Notes under the pieces: generated by a model
What the model was told of the DNA's origin: nothing
The model's database searches: none
What the model saw: the letters and a program-made list of their open reading frames with translations, nothing else
Source of the DNA: Rhizobiales bacterium IMCC20636
GTDB lineage: Bacteria; Pseudomonadota; Alphaproteobacteria; Rhizobiales; GCA-2746425
Assembly: GCA_016865015.1 (NCBI GenBank)
Contig: CP018226.1
Location: 3,875,001-3,939,000 of the forward strand
Direction of reading: 5' to 3'
Length of the DNA: 64,000 nucleotides
Translations under genes and position numbers: made by a program
In this document: one piece after another, positions 9,382 through 18,471 of the stretch
Layout: each line of letters starts with the position of its first letter
Position numbering within the stretch: position 1 is the first letter of the stretch

Positions 9382-10939
9382 GATCAGGCTCCTTCGGCGC
9401 GGTGTTGGAGGCGCTTTCAAAGCCGTGCCCGGCCATCAGCGTGCCAAGATCGGCAATCGTGCGTGCGCCGCGTCTGGATGGTGCCGAGAGGCGGCCTTTT
9501 GACATGACGACAATCTGGTCAGCCAGGGTCATGACCTCATCGAGATCTTCGGAAATCAGCAGGATGGCCGCGCCGCGCGCGCGGGCCTTCAGCAATTGGG
9601 CGTGAACATAGGACACAGCGCCGACATCCAGCCCCCGCGTCGGCTGGCTGGCCAGGATCATCTGCGGATCGCCGTCAAAGGCGCGGCCAAGAATGAGTTT
9701 TTGCATATTGCCGCCGGAGAGCAGCCGGACGCGGGCTTCGGGCGATGGGCATTTGACATCGAAATCATGGATGATGCTTTCGGCAAAGCGCCGGGCCGCG
9801 CCCCAGTTGAGAAAGCCCATTTTGGAAAAGCGGTTGCTGAGATAGCGCTCGGACACGACATTTTCGGTGACACTCATATCACCGATCATGCCAACCGCAT
9901 GGCGGTCTTCGGGGATGCGGCCAATCTTGTGCGCCAGCGCATGGCGCGGGGACCAGCTGCCAATGGTCTCGCCATTGATATGGATGCGGCCTTTGGTGGG
10001 TGACAATGTGCCGGAGATCAGCGCGGCGAGTGCCGCCTGCCCATTGCCGGAAACGCCTGCCAGACCGGTGATTTCCCCGGCCTTCAGATCCAGGAAGATA
10101 TCGTGCAGATCTGCGCCGGTGCCAACACCCTTTGCGCTGACATTTTCCAGCCGAAACACGGTCTTGCCGGTCTGAGGTTCGGAAATTTGTGGCGGCTTGA
10201 TTTCTTCGCCAACCATCAGGCCGGCCAGGGCTTTGCGATCAGTCTCGGCGGTCCGTTCCTCGCCCACCAGCTTGCCACCGCGCAGCACAAGCACACGGTC
10301 ACTGACGGCCATGACTTCCTGCAGCTTGTGGGAAATAAAGATGATCGACAGGCCCTTTGCCACCAGCATTTTCAGGGTGCGGAACAGGGCGTCGGTTTCG
10401 TGCGGGGTGAGAACCGCTGTGGGCTCATCGAGAATGAGAATGCGGGCATCGCGATACAGCGCCTTCAGGATTTCCACGCGCTGACGCTCGCCGACGGACA
10501 GATCAGCAATCAACGCGTCGGGATTGACTGACAGGCCAAAATCTTCCGCATGGCTGACAATGCGCTGTCTGGCTTTGGCGCGGTCGAAACTTGGCCAGAA
10601 CAGCTTTTGTGTTCCAAGCGCGATGTTGTCGAGCACGGTCATGTTGTCGGCCAGGGTGAAATGCTGGTGGACCATGCCGATCCGGGCATCCAGCGCGGCC
10701 TGCGGATCGCCCTTTGGCAATTCCTTGCCAAAGGCGGTGACGGTTCCTGAATCGGCCACATAATGCCCGAACAGGATGTTCATCAGGGTCGTCTTGCCAG
10801 CGCCATTTTCACCCAGAAGGGCAATCACCTCTCCCTGTTTCAGGGAAAAGCTGATGGCATCATTGGCGATGAGCGGACCGAATGTCTTGGTGATGCCGGA
10901 GAGGTTGAGAACAACCTCTCCGTTCGATTGTGCAGTCAC
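9371..10939 (-). CDS. ABC transporter ATP-binding protein with two nucleotide-binding domains (nucleoside/BMP-type)
   Basis: 522-aa fused ATPase of the sugar/nucleoside class (RbsA/YufO-like). The first domain has a full Walker A (GENGAGKTT), signature LSVGERQRVEI and Walker B ILILDEPTA. The second has a degenerate P-loop (GVSGNGQAAL), signature LSGGNMQKLILGRA and ASQPTRGLD, as is normal in this family where one site is weak. It starts at a GTG at 10939 that shares one base with the stop of the upstream receptor gene (TAGTG). It would energise import by the two downstream permeases. Confidence 0.9.
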   Translation of the reverse strand: MTAQSNGEVVLNLSGITKTFGPLIANDAISFSLKQGEVIALLGENGAGKTTLMNILFGHYVADSGTVTAFGKELPKGDPQAALDARIGMVHQHFTLADNMTVLDNIALGTQKLFWPSFDRAKARQRIVSHAEDFGLSVNPDALIADLSVGERQRVEILKALYRDARILILDEPTAVLTPHETDALFRTLKMLVAKGLSIIFISHKLQEVMAVSDRVLVLRGGKLVGEERTAETDRKALAGLMVGEEIKPPQISEPQTGKTVFRLENVSAKGVGTGADLHDIFLDLKAGEITGLAGVSGNGQAALAALISGTLSPTKGRIHINGETIGSWSPRHALAHKIGRIPEDRHAVGMIGDMSVTENVVSERYLSNRFSKMGFLNWGAARRFAESIIHDFDVKCPSPEARVRLLSGGNMQKLILGRAFDGDPQMILASQPTRGLDVGAVSYVHAQLLKARARGAAILLISEDLDEVMTLADQIVVMSKGRLSAPSRRGARTIADLGTLMAGHGFESASNTAPKEPDHAA

Positions 10940-11982
10940 TAGCTGGATTTCGGCTCTTCATCATTGATGGTCACTGTGAAGCTGCCATCCTTGATTGCAG
11001 CTTCCTTGGCAGCGACCATATCCAGAGCTTCCTGGGGGATCTTGCCTTCAAAGGTGCCATAAGGCGCCAGCGAACAACCGCCCTCTTTCATGAAGGAATA
11101 AACGCCGTAATCCGCGGCCTTGAATTCACCGGCCTTGGCCTTGGCAATGGCCGCATCCAGTGTTGGCTCGAAGTGCCAGATGGCAGAGGCGACAACCGTG
11201 TCGGGATAATCGACCTGGGTGTCGATCACATTGCCGATGGCCAGAACGTTCTTTTCCTTGGCAGCATCGGAAACGCCAAAGCGCTCGGCATACATGATAT
11301 CAGCGCCGCCATCGATCTGCGCAAAGGCGGTTTCCTTGGCTTTTGCCGGATCAAACCACGAGCCGATAAACGCAACCTGGAACTTGATATCAGGCTGAAC
11401 TTCCTGCGCGCCTGCCATGAAGGCATGCATCAGTCGGTTCACTTCCGGAATCGGGAAGCCGCCAACCATGCCGATATTCTTGGTTTTCGTCATCGCACCG
11501 GCGATGATACCGGACAGATAGGCCGCGTCCTGAATGTAATTGTCAAACACCGCAAAGTTTGGTGCATCATCCATCGGTTTGAAGCTGGAGCCCATCAGAA
11601 AGGCCTTGTCCGGATAATCCCGGGCCACATCGCGGGCCGCGTTTTCCACGCCAAAAACCTCGCCGACGATCAGATCATGGCCGGCTTCGGAATATTCGCG
11701 CATGACGCGCTCATAATCATTGTTGGATGTACTTTCCGAATAGACATATTCAATCTCACCGCGTTCTGCTGCAGCCAGGGCTGCCTTGTGAATGCGGCTG
11801 ATCCATTGCTGCTCAACAGGGAGCGTATAGATGGCTGCGACCTTAAGCGGCGCGTGGCTGGCTGCACTGGCAGCGCCCAGAAGGCCCGGCATGGCCAGTG
11901 CGGTTGCACCCAGGCCTGCACTTTTCAACACTGCTCGGCGTGACATGGCTGCCTGAACCAGCGATTTGATTGGATCTGTCAT
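10939..11982 (-). CDS. BMP-family (Bmp/PnrA-like) ABC transporter substrate-binding protein with Tat signal
   Basis: 347-aa receptor of the basic membrane protein/PnrA family, which binds nucleosides or nucleobases. After the ATG at 11982 comes MTDPIKSLVQAAMSRRAVLK followed by a hydrophobic stretch, which looks like a Tat signal with the SRRAVLK motif. The mature part has PLKVAAIYTLPVEQQWISRI, EVFGVENAARDVARDYPDKAF, and VGGFPIPEVNRLMHAF, all family landmarks. AAGGAGCCTATCT precedes the chosen ATG; an in-frame ATG 84 nt upstream lacks a ribosome site. It is the first gene of the transporter-deaminase operon. The 224-nt leader upstream showed no riboswitch class I could recognise. Confidence 0.9.
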   Translation of the reverse strand: MTDPIKSLVQAAMSRRAVLKSAGLGATALAMPGLLGAASAASHAPLKVAAIYTLPVEQQWISRIHKAALAAAERGEIEYVYSESTSNNDYERVMREYSEAGHDLIVGEVFGVENAARDVARDYPDKAFLMGSSFKPMDDAPNFAVFDNYIQDAAYLSGIIAGAMTKTKNIGMVGGFPIPEVNRLMHAFMAGAQEVQPDIKFQVAFIGSWFDPAKAKETAFAQIDGGADIMYAERFGVSDAAKEKNVLAIGNVIDTQVDYPDTVVASAIWHFEPTLDAAIAKAKAGEFKAADYGVYSFMKEGGCSLAPYGTFEGKIPQEALDMVAAKEAAIKDGSFTVTINDEEPKSS

Positions 11983-12230
11983 AGATAGGCTCCTTGTTGA
12001 GAAACATGATGGTAGGAATTGCCACAAACCTTGACGGTAGTGTGAATCCGTGGGCCTGACAAGCACCCCTCACCTGTCGAGAGAGCTTTCTTGCTAGTGC
12101 CAGAAACACGGTGGATTTCGATACGCATGCAAGCTGCAGAAAACCTCTTTTGCGACCGGATTGATATGTTAGACTGACCATTGGAACTGGTGGCAGCTGC
12201 ACCAGAATGAGACCTGCAAGGAGTTGTCCC

Positions 12231-12701
12231 ATGCATACCGCCCCAGCCAGCTTTGGGTTTATTGCTGCACTGTGCATTCTGGCCAGTCCGGCCACAGCAC
12301 AGGAAGCGATTTCCGATTGTGACTGGCCTGCCAGTCTGCGCAATATCGTCGAACCGTGGGAGAGCCACACACGCACTTTTGCCAATGGCAAAATCCGCAT
12401 TGCCCATGTGGATACGGGCGGCGAACCGGTGTGCTGCAGCTCTTATCTTGCGATTCTCGCGCCCACCGGATCGGAAATTGAACTGGAAAGCCGCCAGTGC
12501 AAATTGCTGACTGATGGCCCCGAAATGAGCGGCTTCAACTGGATCGCGTTTGACAGCATCACTGCGAGCTATGATCCGGGCCTTGGCCTGCTGCTGAGCG
12601 TACCGGTAGAGCGCTATGATTTTGCAGGCGATGGCACCACGATTCCCGCGACTGTCGGCATTCGTATCAACCAGGCGAGTGGCGAGATTTATACAGAGTA
12701 G
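12231..12701 (+). CDS. Small exported protein of unknown function
   Basis: 156-aa protein with a clear Sec signal peptide (hydrophobic core FGFIAALCILASPA, cleavage near ATAQ/EA). The mature domain contains four cysteines (CDW, VCCSS, RQCKL), which suggests disulfide bonding in the periplasm, and ends in a beta-rich segment with TVGIRINQASGEI. No enzyme motif is visible. The ATG at 12231 follows GCAAGGAGTTGTCCC, a good ribosome site; an in-frame ATG 24 nt earlier lies upstream of that site and is unlikely. The gene is convergent with urtE, with a gap of only 5 nt and no terminator visible. Function not recognised. Confidence 0.75.
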   Translation: MHTAPASFGFIAALCILASPATAQEAISDCDWPASLRNIVEPWESHTRTFANGKIRIAHVDTGGEPVCCSSYLAILAPTGSEIELESRQCKLLTDGPEMSGFNWIAFDSITASYDPGLGLLLSVPVERYDFAGDGTTIPATVGIRINQASGEIYTE

Positions 12702-12706
12702 AGCAA

Positions 12707-13405
12707 TCACACCATCAAATGCTGACGCACTTCTTCCCGGTCGAGGCTGGCTGCATCACCGGAATGAACCACTTCGCCGCGATCCATGATGTAGATGTCA
12801 TCGGCCAGTTCGCGGCAGAAATCGAGATATTGTTCGACCAGCAAGATGGCCATGCCTTCTTCATCGCGCAGGAAGCGGATGGCGCGACCGATATCCTTGA
12901 TGATCGAAGGCTGGATGCCCTCGGTTGGCTCATCCAGAACCAGCAGTTTTGGCCGTGTCACCAGGGCCCGGCTGATGGCCAGTTGCTGCTGTTGGCCACC
13001 GGATAAATCGCCGCCACGCCGATGCAGCATATCTCTCAGAACCGGAAACAGATCAAACACATAATCGGGAATGGTGCGCGAGGCCCGTTTGACGGCGGCA
13101 TAGCCGGTTTCCAGATTCTCCTCGACGCTGAGCAGCGGGAAAATCTCACGGCCCTGCGGCACAAATCCGATACCGGCGCGGGCGCGGTCATAAGAGGCGG
13201 TTTTGCCAAGCACCCGCCCTTCCATGCTGATGCTGCCGGAGGTGAGCGGATGGTGTCCGACCACAGCGCGCATCAGACTGGTCTTGCCCACGCCATTGCG
13301 GCCCAGAACGCATGTGATCCGGCCTGCCGCTGCCTGCAGCGACACGCCCCGAAGCGCTTCAGCTGCACCATAGTGCAGAACGGCATTTTCTACATTCAGC
13401 ATCAT
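12707..13405 (-). CDS. urtE: Urea ABC transporter ATP-binding protein UrtE
   Basis: 232-aa ABC ATPase of the branched-chain amino acid/urea class. Walker A is GRNGVGKTSLM, the signature LSGGQQQQLAISRAL and Walker B LLVLDEPTEGIQPSII, the last being typical of UrtE. TGATG links it to urtD: the A of the urtD stop is the first base of the ATG. Last gene of the urtABCDE operon; with UrtD it powers high-affinity urea uptake. Confidence 0.95.
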   Translation of the reverse strand: MMLNVENAVLHYGAAEALRGVSLQAAAGRITCVLGRNGVGKTSLMRAVVGHHPLTSGSISMEGRVLGKTASYDRARAGIGFVPQGREIFPLLSVEENLETGYAAVKRASRTIPDYVFDLFPVLRDMLHRRGGDLSGGQQQQLAISRALVTRPKLLVLDEPTEGIQPSIIKDIGRAIRFLRDEEGMAILLVEQYLDFCRELADDIYIMDRGEVVHSGDAASLDREEVRQHLMV

Positions 13406-14154
13406 CAACGCCCCAAATACACTTCAATGACCTTCGGGTCGGCAGACACATGGTCCAGCGAGCCTTCGGACAGAACCGAGCCTTCGTGCAGGCAGGTCAC
13501 CTTGACGTCGAGTTCGCGGACGAAGCCCATATCGTGTTCCACAACGATGACCGAATGATCTTCCGCGATATCGCGCAGCAGGGATGCAGTGGCTTCGGTT
13601 TCAGAATCCGTCATGCCGGCCACCGGTTCGTCGACCAGCAGGAGCTTTGGATCCTGTGCCAGCAACATGCCGATTTCGAGCCATTGCTTCTGGCCGTGGC
13701 TGAGATTGCCCGCCGTGTTGCCGCGCAGATGGGACAGGCGGATGGTGTCAAGAATCTGCCTGATGCGCCCTTCCCCCGCTTCACTGCGGCGGTGAAACAA
13801 CGTCGCCATGATGCCGCGTGAACCGGCCAGCGCCAGCGCAATATTATCCTCAACCGTATGGCCTTCAAACACTGTTGGCTTTTGAAATTTGCGGCCAATA
13901 CCCATGGTGGCAATGTCAGCTTCATCGTGACTGGTGAGATCGATCTCACCATCAAAGATCACATCGCCAGTGTCGGGACGGGTCTTGCCGGTCATGATAT
14001 CCATCATGGTTGTCTTGCCAGCACCGTTGGGGCCGATGATGGCGCGCATTTCGCCCTGTTGCAGAACCAGCGACAGATTGTTGATCGCCTTGAAGCCATC
14101 AAAGGAGACGGATACGCCATCCAGATACAGCAATGAATTGGTTTTGTCGGTCAT
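13405..14154 (-). CDS. urtD: Urea ABC transporter ATP-binding protein UrtD
   Basis: 249-aa ABC ATPase with Walker A GPNGAGKTTMMDIMTGKTRP, signature LSHGQKQWLEIGMLLAQ and Walker B LLLVDEPVAGMTDSET. The LSHGQKQWLEIGM signature with a His in place of the second Gly is characteristic of UrtD. The start lies 3 nt after the urtC stop, with GGAGTAAGGC acting as ribosome site across the junction. It pairs with UrtE on the cytoplasmic face of UrtB/UrtC. Confidence 0.95.
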   Translation of the reverse strand: MTDKTNSLLYLDGVSVSFDGFKAINNLSLVLQQGEMRAIIGPNGAGKTTMMDIMTGKTRPDTGDVIFDGEIDLTSHDEADIATMGIGRKFQKPTVFEGHTVEDNIALALAGSRGIMATLFHRRSEAGEGRIRQILDTIRLSHLRGNTAGNLSHGQKQWLEIGMLLAQDPKLLLVDEPVAGMTDSETEATASLLRDIAEDHSVIVVEHDMGFVRELDVKVTCLHEGSVLSEGSLDHVSADPKVIEVYLGR

Positions 14155-14157
14155 GCC

Positions 14158-15336
14158 TTACTCCGCTGCCTGAGGCTGGCTATTGGCCTGGTCGGCCGGT
14201 TTTTGGGTCGTGTCGCTTTCAATGGGAGCTTGCTTTGCCGGGCGCAGTTTTGCCCAACCATCACGCACTGTGCCGACAATGCCTTTCGGCAGCAGCAAGG
14301 TCACCAGCACGAACAGGCCGCCCAAAGCGAACAGCCAATATTCCGGGAACGCACCGGTGAACCAGCTCTTGCCGCCATTCACGACCAGAGCGCCAATGAT
14401 GGGGCCGATAATGGTTCCGCGTCCGCCGACCGCTGTCCAGACAACCACTTCAATGGAGTTGGCCGGCGCAAATTCGCCGGGATTGATGATGCCGACCTGC
14501 GGCACATAAAGCGCGCCGGCAATGCCCGCCATGATGGCCGACACCACGAAGGCAAACAGCTTGACCATTTCCGGGCGATATCCCAGAAACCGTGTCCGGC
14601 TTTCCGCATCGCGCACGGCAATCATCAGCTTGCCAAATTGCGAGCCGGTGATGGCGGCGGTGATGAGCACGCCCAGTGCCAAGGCAATTGCGCTGGCAGA
14701 AAACAGCCCGGCGCGCGTTGTGCTCGCCTGAATGTCATAGCCCAGAATATCCTTGAAATCGGTCAGGCCATTATTGCCGCCAAAGCCCATATCATTGCGG
14801 AAGAAGGCCAGCAGCAAAGCATAGGTCATGGCCTGTGTGATGATCGACAGATAGACGCCGGTGACACGGCTGCGAAAGGCAAACCAGCCAAAGATGAAGG
14901 CCAGCCCACCGGGCACCAGAATGATCATCAAGGCGGCAAACCAGAACTGGTCAAATCCGTACCAGAACCAGGGCAGTTCCTGCCAATTGAGAAAGACCAT
15001 GAAATCGGGCAGCACCGGATCGCCATAGACGCCGCGCGAGCCGATCTGACGCATCAGATACATGCCCATCGCATAGCCACCCAGTGCAAAAAATGCACCA
15101 TGGCCAAGTGAGAGAATGCCGCAATAGCCCCAGACCAGATCCAGCGCCAAAGCCAGAAGCGCATAGGTGAGATATTTGCCGAACAGGCCCACCAGATGAT
15201 TGGGAACATGCAGCGGATGAGCCGGATCGAGATAAAGGTTCGAGAAAGGAACCGCGACGGCAATCGCCAGAATGATCAGGATGGTCAGCGTGATGGGCCA
15301 TGTCAGGCCCTTTTTGAGAAAGTGCGTTAAAATCAT
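14158..15336 (-). CDS. urtC: Urea ABC transporter permease UrtC
   Basis: 392-aa LivM-type membrane protein with around ten hydrophobic segments. Landmarks are DLVWGYCGILSLGHGAFFALGGYAMGMYL, GFGGNNGLTDFKDILG and VVWTAVGGRGTIIGPIIGALVVNGGKSWFTGAFPEYWL (given in parts by family memory; visible here between about 14300 and 15130). The frame is open 165 nt further upstream, but that part is inside urtB; the ATG at 15334-15336 overlaps the urtB stop by 4 nt (ATGA), the normal arrangement. The last ~30 residues are hydrophilic and Gln/Pro-rich. Confidence 0.94.
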   Translation of the reverse strand: MILTHFLKKGLTWPITLTILIILAIAVAVPFSNLYLDPAHPLHVPNHLVGLFGKYLTYALLALALDLVWGYCGILSLGHGAFFALGGYAMGMYLMRQIGSRGVYGDPVLPDFMVFLNWQELPWFWYGFDQFWFAALMIILVPGGLAFIFGWFAFRSRVTGVYLSIITQAMTYALLLAFFRNDMGFGGNNGLTDFKDILGYDIQASTTRAGLFSASAIALALGVLITAAITGSQFGKLMIAVRDAESRTRFLGYRPEMVKLFAFVVSAIMAGIAGALYVPQVGIINPGEFAPANSIEVVVWTAVGGRGTIIGPIIGALVVNGGKSWFTGAFPEYWLFALGGLFVLVTLLLPKGIVGTVRDGWAKLRPAKQAPIESDTTQKPADQANSQPQAAE

Positions 15337-16952
15337 GTTTCGATCGCCCGTCCCTTGAGCGCAAACAGGCCGCGCGGTTTCTTCTGGATGAACAGAATAA
15401 TGAAAACCAGCACCAGGATCTTGCCCAGCACAGCGCCCGCATAAGGTTCGAGGAATTTGTTGAAGACCCCAAGCGACAGCGCGCCCACCAGTGTTCCCCA
15501 CAAATTGCCAACGCCGCCAAACACCACAACCATGAAGCTGTCGATGATGTAGCTTTGGCCAAGATTGGGTGACACATTATCAATCTGGCTGAGCGCCACA
15601 CCGGCAATGCCGGCAATGCCCGACCCCAGCATGAAGGTCAGCGCATCCACCCATGGGGTGCGAATGCCCATGGCCGATGCCATGCGCCGGTTTTGTGTCA
15701 CTGCGCGCATTTGCAGGCCGAGCGAGGTTTTGTTGAACGCCCACAGCAATACGGCAAAGACGCAGAGCGCGAAGATGAGAATATAGAGGCGGTTCCAGGT
15801 GATGGTGATCTGGCCCAACTCGAATGCCCCGGACATCCAGGACGGGTTTGAAACCTCCTGATTGCTAGGGCCAAACAAGGTCCGCACAGCCTGTTGCAGG
15901 ATCAGAGAAACGCCCCAGGTTGCCAGCAATGTTTCCAGCGGGCGGCCATAGAGAAACCGGATGACACCGCGTTCCAGCACCAGCCCGACCAGAGCCGACA
16001 CCATAAAGGCCAGCGGCAGGGCAATCAGCAAAGACCAATCCATCAGTTCGGGCATGGAATTGCGGATGATTTCCTGAACCAGATAGGTGGTGTAGGCCCC
16101 CAGCATGACCATCTCGCCATGGGCCATGTTGATCACACCCATCACACCGAAGGTGATGGCAAGACCGATGGCGGCCAGCAGCAGCACAGAGCCAAGAGAC
16201 ACGCCGTACCAGACATTCTGCCCCATGCCCCATAGCTTGAGGTTTTTTTCGATCTTGGTGATGGCGCGGGCAGCCAGGGTTTTCAATTCGCCATCGGCCT
16301 GCGCTTCAAAGCGGGTCAGGAATGCCAGGGCTTCGCGATTGCCGAGCGCGGTCATGACATTGACAGCGTTGGTCTTGTCTTCCAGCGAGCGATCGGAGAT
16401 CAAAATGGCAGATGCCTGCGCCTGACGCAGGCGCTTGGCAACCGTGTCATCGGTTTCCCGCTCCAGGGCGGCTTCAATCGCTGGCAGCGCCTCGACATCT
16501 GGGTTTGCCGCCAGCGTGTTTGCAGCGGTCAGACGGACAGACGGGTTTTCTGAGGCCAATGTGAGCCCGCCAATGGCATCTCTGATGCTGCGCCGGAGCG
16601 CATTGTTGACCTTGACCTTCTTGAGGTCGCGTTTTCCAGCTTCACCGGCGGCTTCACCGGTCAGCGGATCGAACAGTTCCAGCGTCTTGCCGCTTCCGGG
16701 AACCACGAACACCTGATTGTCAGATTTGCGGAAATATACCGAGCCATCTGATAGCGCGTTCAGCACTCCGGCCACCGACGCATCGCCGGTTTCGGCAAGC
16801 TCCGTCACAATGGCCTTGGTCTGATTGAAATTCTTGGAGGTTGCGAATTTTTGGATGATCGCCTGAAGATCAGCGTCTTGTGCGTTCGCTACAGGCGCAA
16901 ACAGCGACAGACACCATATTGTCAGCAGTGCCAGAATTGATTTGCGGTACAC
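15333..16952 (-). CDS. urtB: Urea ABC transporter permease UrtB
   Basis: 539-aa protein with the two-part structure of UrtB. A signal peptide (APVANAQDADLQ) and roughly 200 residues of non-membrane, helical repeat-like sequence come first, then a LivH-type permease core. The core starts near GVSLGSVLLLAAIGLAITFGVMGVINMAHGEMVMLGAYTTY and includes LLATWGVSLILQQAVRTLFGPSNQEV and QIDNVSPNLGQSYIIDSFMVVVFGGVGNLWGT (partial quotes of longer segments). Length is normal for UrtB, which is longer than LivH because of this N-terminal domain. It is separated from urtA by 136 nt holding a strong hairpin. Confidence 0.95.
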   Translation of the reverse strand: MYRKSILALLTIWCLSLFAPVANAQDADLQAIIQKFATSKNFNQTKAIVTELAETGDASVAGVLNALSDGSVYFRKSDNQVFVVPGSGKTLELFDPLTGEAAGEAGKRDLKKVKVNNALRRSIRDAIGGLTLASENPSVRLTAANTLAANPDVEALPAIEAALERETDDTVAKRLRQAQASAILISDRSLEDKTNAVNVMTALGNREALAFLTRFEAQADGELKTLAARAITKIEKNLKLWGMGQNVWYGVSLGSVLLLAAIGLAITFGVMGVINMAHGEMVMLGAYTTYLVQEIIRNSMPELMDWSLLIALPLAFMVSALVGLVLERGVIRFLYGRPLETLLATWGVSLILQQAVRTLFGPSNQEVSNPSWMSGAFELGQITITWNRLYILIFALCVFAVLLWAFNKTSLGLQMRAVTQNRRMASAMGIRTPWVDALTFMLGSGIAGIAGVALSQIDNVSPNLGQSYIIDSFMVVVFGGVGNLWGTLVGALSLGVFNKFLEPYAGAVLGKILVLVFIILFIQKKPRGLFALKGRAIET

Positions 16953-17017
16953 GCTTTTAAGACCTTCAAAATTGGAGGTTTTGGATTGTTTCGTTTCCGG
17001 GCATTTCGGGTCCAGAT

Positions 17018-17055
17018 ATTTCCGGGCGAAGTGGGAGGGAACTCCGCCCGGAAAT
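17018..17055 (-). terminator. Intra-operon hairpin between urtA and urtB (attenuator or 3'-end stabiliser)
   Basis: ATTTCCGGGCG at 17018-17028 pairs perfectly with CGCCCGGAAAT at 17045-17055, an 11-bp stem with a 16-nt loop. On the transcribed strand it is not followed by a run of U, so it is not a classical intrinsic terminator. Such hairpins after a binding-protein gene commonly let the receptor be made in excess over the membrane parts; that role is inferred. Confidence 0.6.
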
Positions 17056-17088
17056 CTGTTGCAGTGGTGTGCTAAATCCGATCAGGAC

Positions 17089-18384
17089 TTAGTTTACGCC
17101 CTTACCGCCACACTGGCCGGTAGCAGTGTTGAAGTTGCCGCAGGACATTGGCGCGCGCCAATCGGCGATCAGGTCCTTGGAGTCTGGCAGATAGTCAGAC
17201 CATGCATCGCCAACAACGAGACCGGAGGTTTCCCAAACGGTTTCGAACTGACCATCTTCCTGGATTTCGCCAATGAGGACAGGCTTGGTGATGTGGTGGT
17301 TTGGCATCATGGCTGAGAAGCCACCGGTGAGGTTTGGCACGGACACGCCGACAATGGCGTCTATGACCGCATCCGGATCAGTTGTGCCAGCCTTTTCAAC
17401 CGCTTTGATCCACATGTTGAAGCCAATGTAGTGGGCTTCCATCGGATCGTTTGTGACGCGGTTTTCGTCACCAATGAAAGCCTGCCATTTTTCAATGAAC
17501 TCAGCGTTTTCATCTGTATCGGCGGACTGGAAGTAGTTCCAGGCGGCCAGGTGACCAACGAGGGGAGCTGTATCGAGACCAGCCAGTTCTTCTTCACCAA
17601 CCGAGAAGGCAACAACGGGAATATCTTCCGCCTTGATGCCCTGATTGCCGAGTTCCTTGTAGAACGGCACGTTGGCATCACCATTGATGGTGGAGACAAC
17701 AGCTGTTTTCTTGCCAGCCGAGCCGAACGCGCTGATGTCAGCAACGATGGTCTGCCAGTCTGAGTGACCAAACGGCGTGTAGTTGATCATGATGTCTTCT
17801 TCAGCCACACCTTTGGCTTTCAGATAGGCTTCAAGAATCTTGTTGGTTGTGCGCGGATAGACATAGTCGGTTCCGGCCAGAACCCAACGTTCAACGCCTT
17901 CATTTTCCATCAGATAATCGACCGCAGGAATAGCCTGCTGGTTCGGCGCAGCGCCAGTGTAAAAGACATTGCGCTGACTTTCTTCGCCTTCGTATTGAAC
18001 AGGGTAGAACAGCAGGCTGTTCAGCTCTTCAAATACCGGCAGAACCGATTTGCGGGACACAGATGTCCAGCAACCAAATACGGAAGCGACATCATCGCCT
18101 TCGATCAATTCACGTGCTTTTTCAGCAAAGAGTGGCCAGTCAGAGGCCGGGTCAACGACCACTGCTTCCAATTGCTTGCCGAGAAGACCACCCTTCTTGT
18201 TCTGCTCATCAATGAGCATCAACATTGCGTCTTTAAGGGTTGTTTCGGAAATCGCCATTGTTCCGGACAGTGAATGCAGGATGCCGACTTTAATCGTTTC
18301 CTGAGCATTGGCGGTGAAAGACGCCGTTGCCATTATGGTTGACGCCAGGGACGCCAAAGCGAGAGTTTTAAGTTTACCAGTCAT
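17089..18384 (-). CDS. urtA: Urea ABC transporter substrate-binding protein UrtA
   Basis: 431-aa periplasmic urea receptor. It starts at the ATG at 18384 with GGAGGTATC directly before it; an open frame 33 nt further upstream has no ribosome site. MTGKLKTLALASLASTIMA is a Sec signal ending near TANAQ/ET. The mature sequence opens with IKVGILHSLSGTMAISETTLKDA and has FGCWTSVSRKSVLPVFEELN and LFYPVQYEGEESQRNVFYTG, all strongly typical of UrtA rather than LivJ. First gene of the urt operon and probably the most highly expressed. Confidence 0.96.
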   Translation of the reverse strand: MTGKLKTLALASLASTIMATASFTANAQETIKVGILHSLSGTMAISETTLKDAMLMLIDEQNKKGGLLGKQLEAVVVDPASDWPLFAEKARELIEGDDVASVFGCWTSVSRKSVLPVFEELNSLLFYPVQYEGEESQRNVFYTGAAPNQQAIPAVDYLMENEGVERWVLAGTDYVYPRTTNKILEAYLKAKGVAEEDIMINYTPFGHSDWQTIVADISAFGSAGKKTAVVSTINGDANVPFYKELGNQGIKAEDIPVVAFSVGEEELAGLDTAPLVGHLAAWNYFQSADTDENAEFIEKWQAFIGDENRVTNDPMEAHYIGFNMWIKAVEKAGTTDPDAVIDAIVGVSVPNLTGGFSAMMPNHHITKPVLIGEIQEDGQFETVWETSGLVVGDAWSDYLPDSKDLIADWRAPMSCGNFNTATGQCGGKGVN

Positions 18385-18422
18385 GATACCTCCGACAGGT
18401 TTGTTTGCACCGGACACTGAAC

Positions 18423-18438
18423 TGCAAGTGCCATGCCA
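18423..18438 (-). promoter_or_regulatory. Sigma-54 (RpoN) promoter for urtABCDE
   Basis: On the minus strand the sequence is TGGCATGGCACTTGCA. Compared with the consensus TGGCACG-N4-TTGCA it differs at one position and keeps GG and GC at the required spacing. Transcription would start about 12 nt after the GC, near 18412, leaving a leader of about 28 nt with GGAGGT before the urtA ATG. This fits NtrC-dependent control of urea uptake under nitrogen limitation, an inference from family knowledge. I could not identify a clear NtrC site upstream. Confidence 0.75.
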
Positions 18439-18451
18439 AAGACGGGTCGGA

Positions 18452-18471
18452 GAATTATTTTTTAATAATTC
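18452..18471. promoter_or_regulatory. AT-only palindrome upstream of the urtA promoter
   Basis: GAATTATT-TTTT-AATAATTC, a perfect 8-bp inverted repeat with a 4-nt spacer, lies 13 nt upstream of the -24 element of the sigma-54 promoter. It may be a protein-binding or DNA-bending site. No known binding consensus is matched. Confidence 0.3.

Noticed and set aside
11983-12206. Riboswitch in the leader of the nucleoside-transporter operon
   Set aside because: A GGGGTGC stretch recalls the TPP aptamer, but CTGAGA and the remaining core are absent, and I could not fit a purine or xanthine class either.
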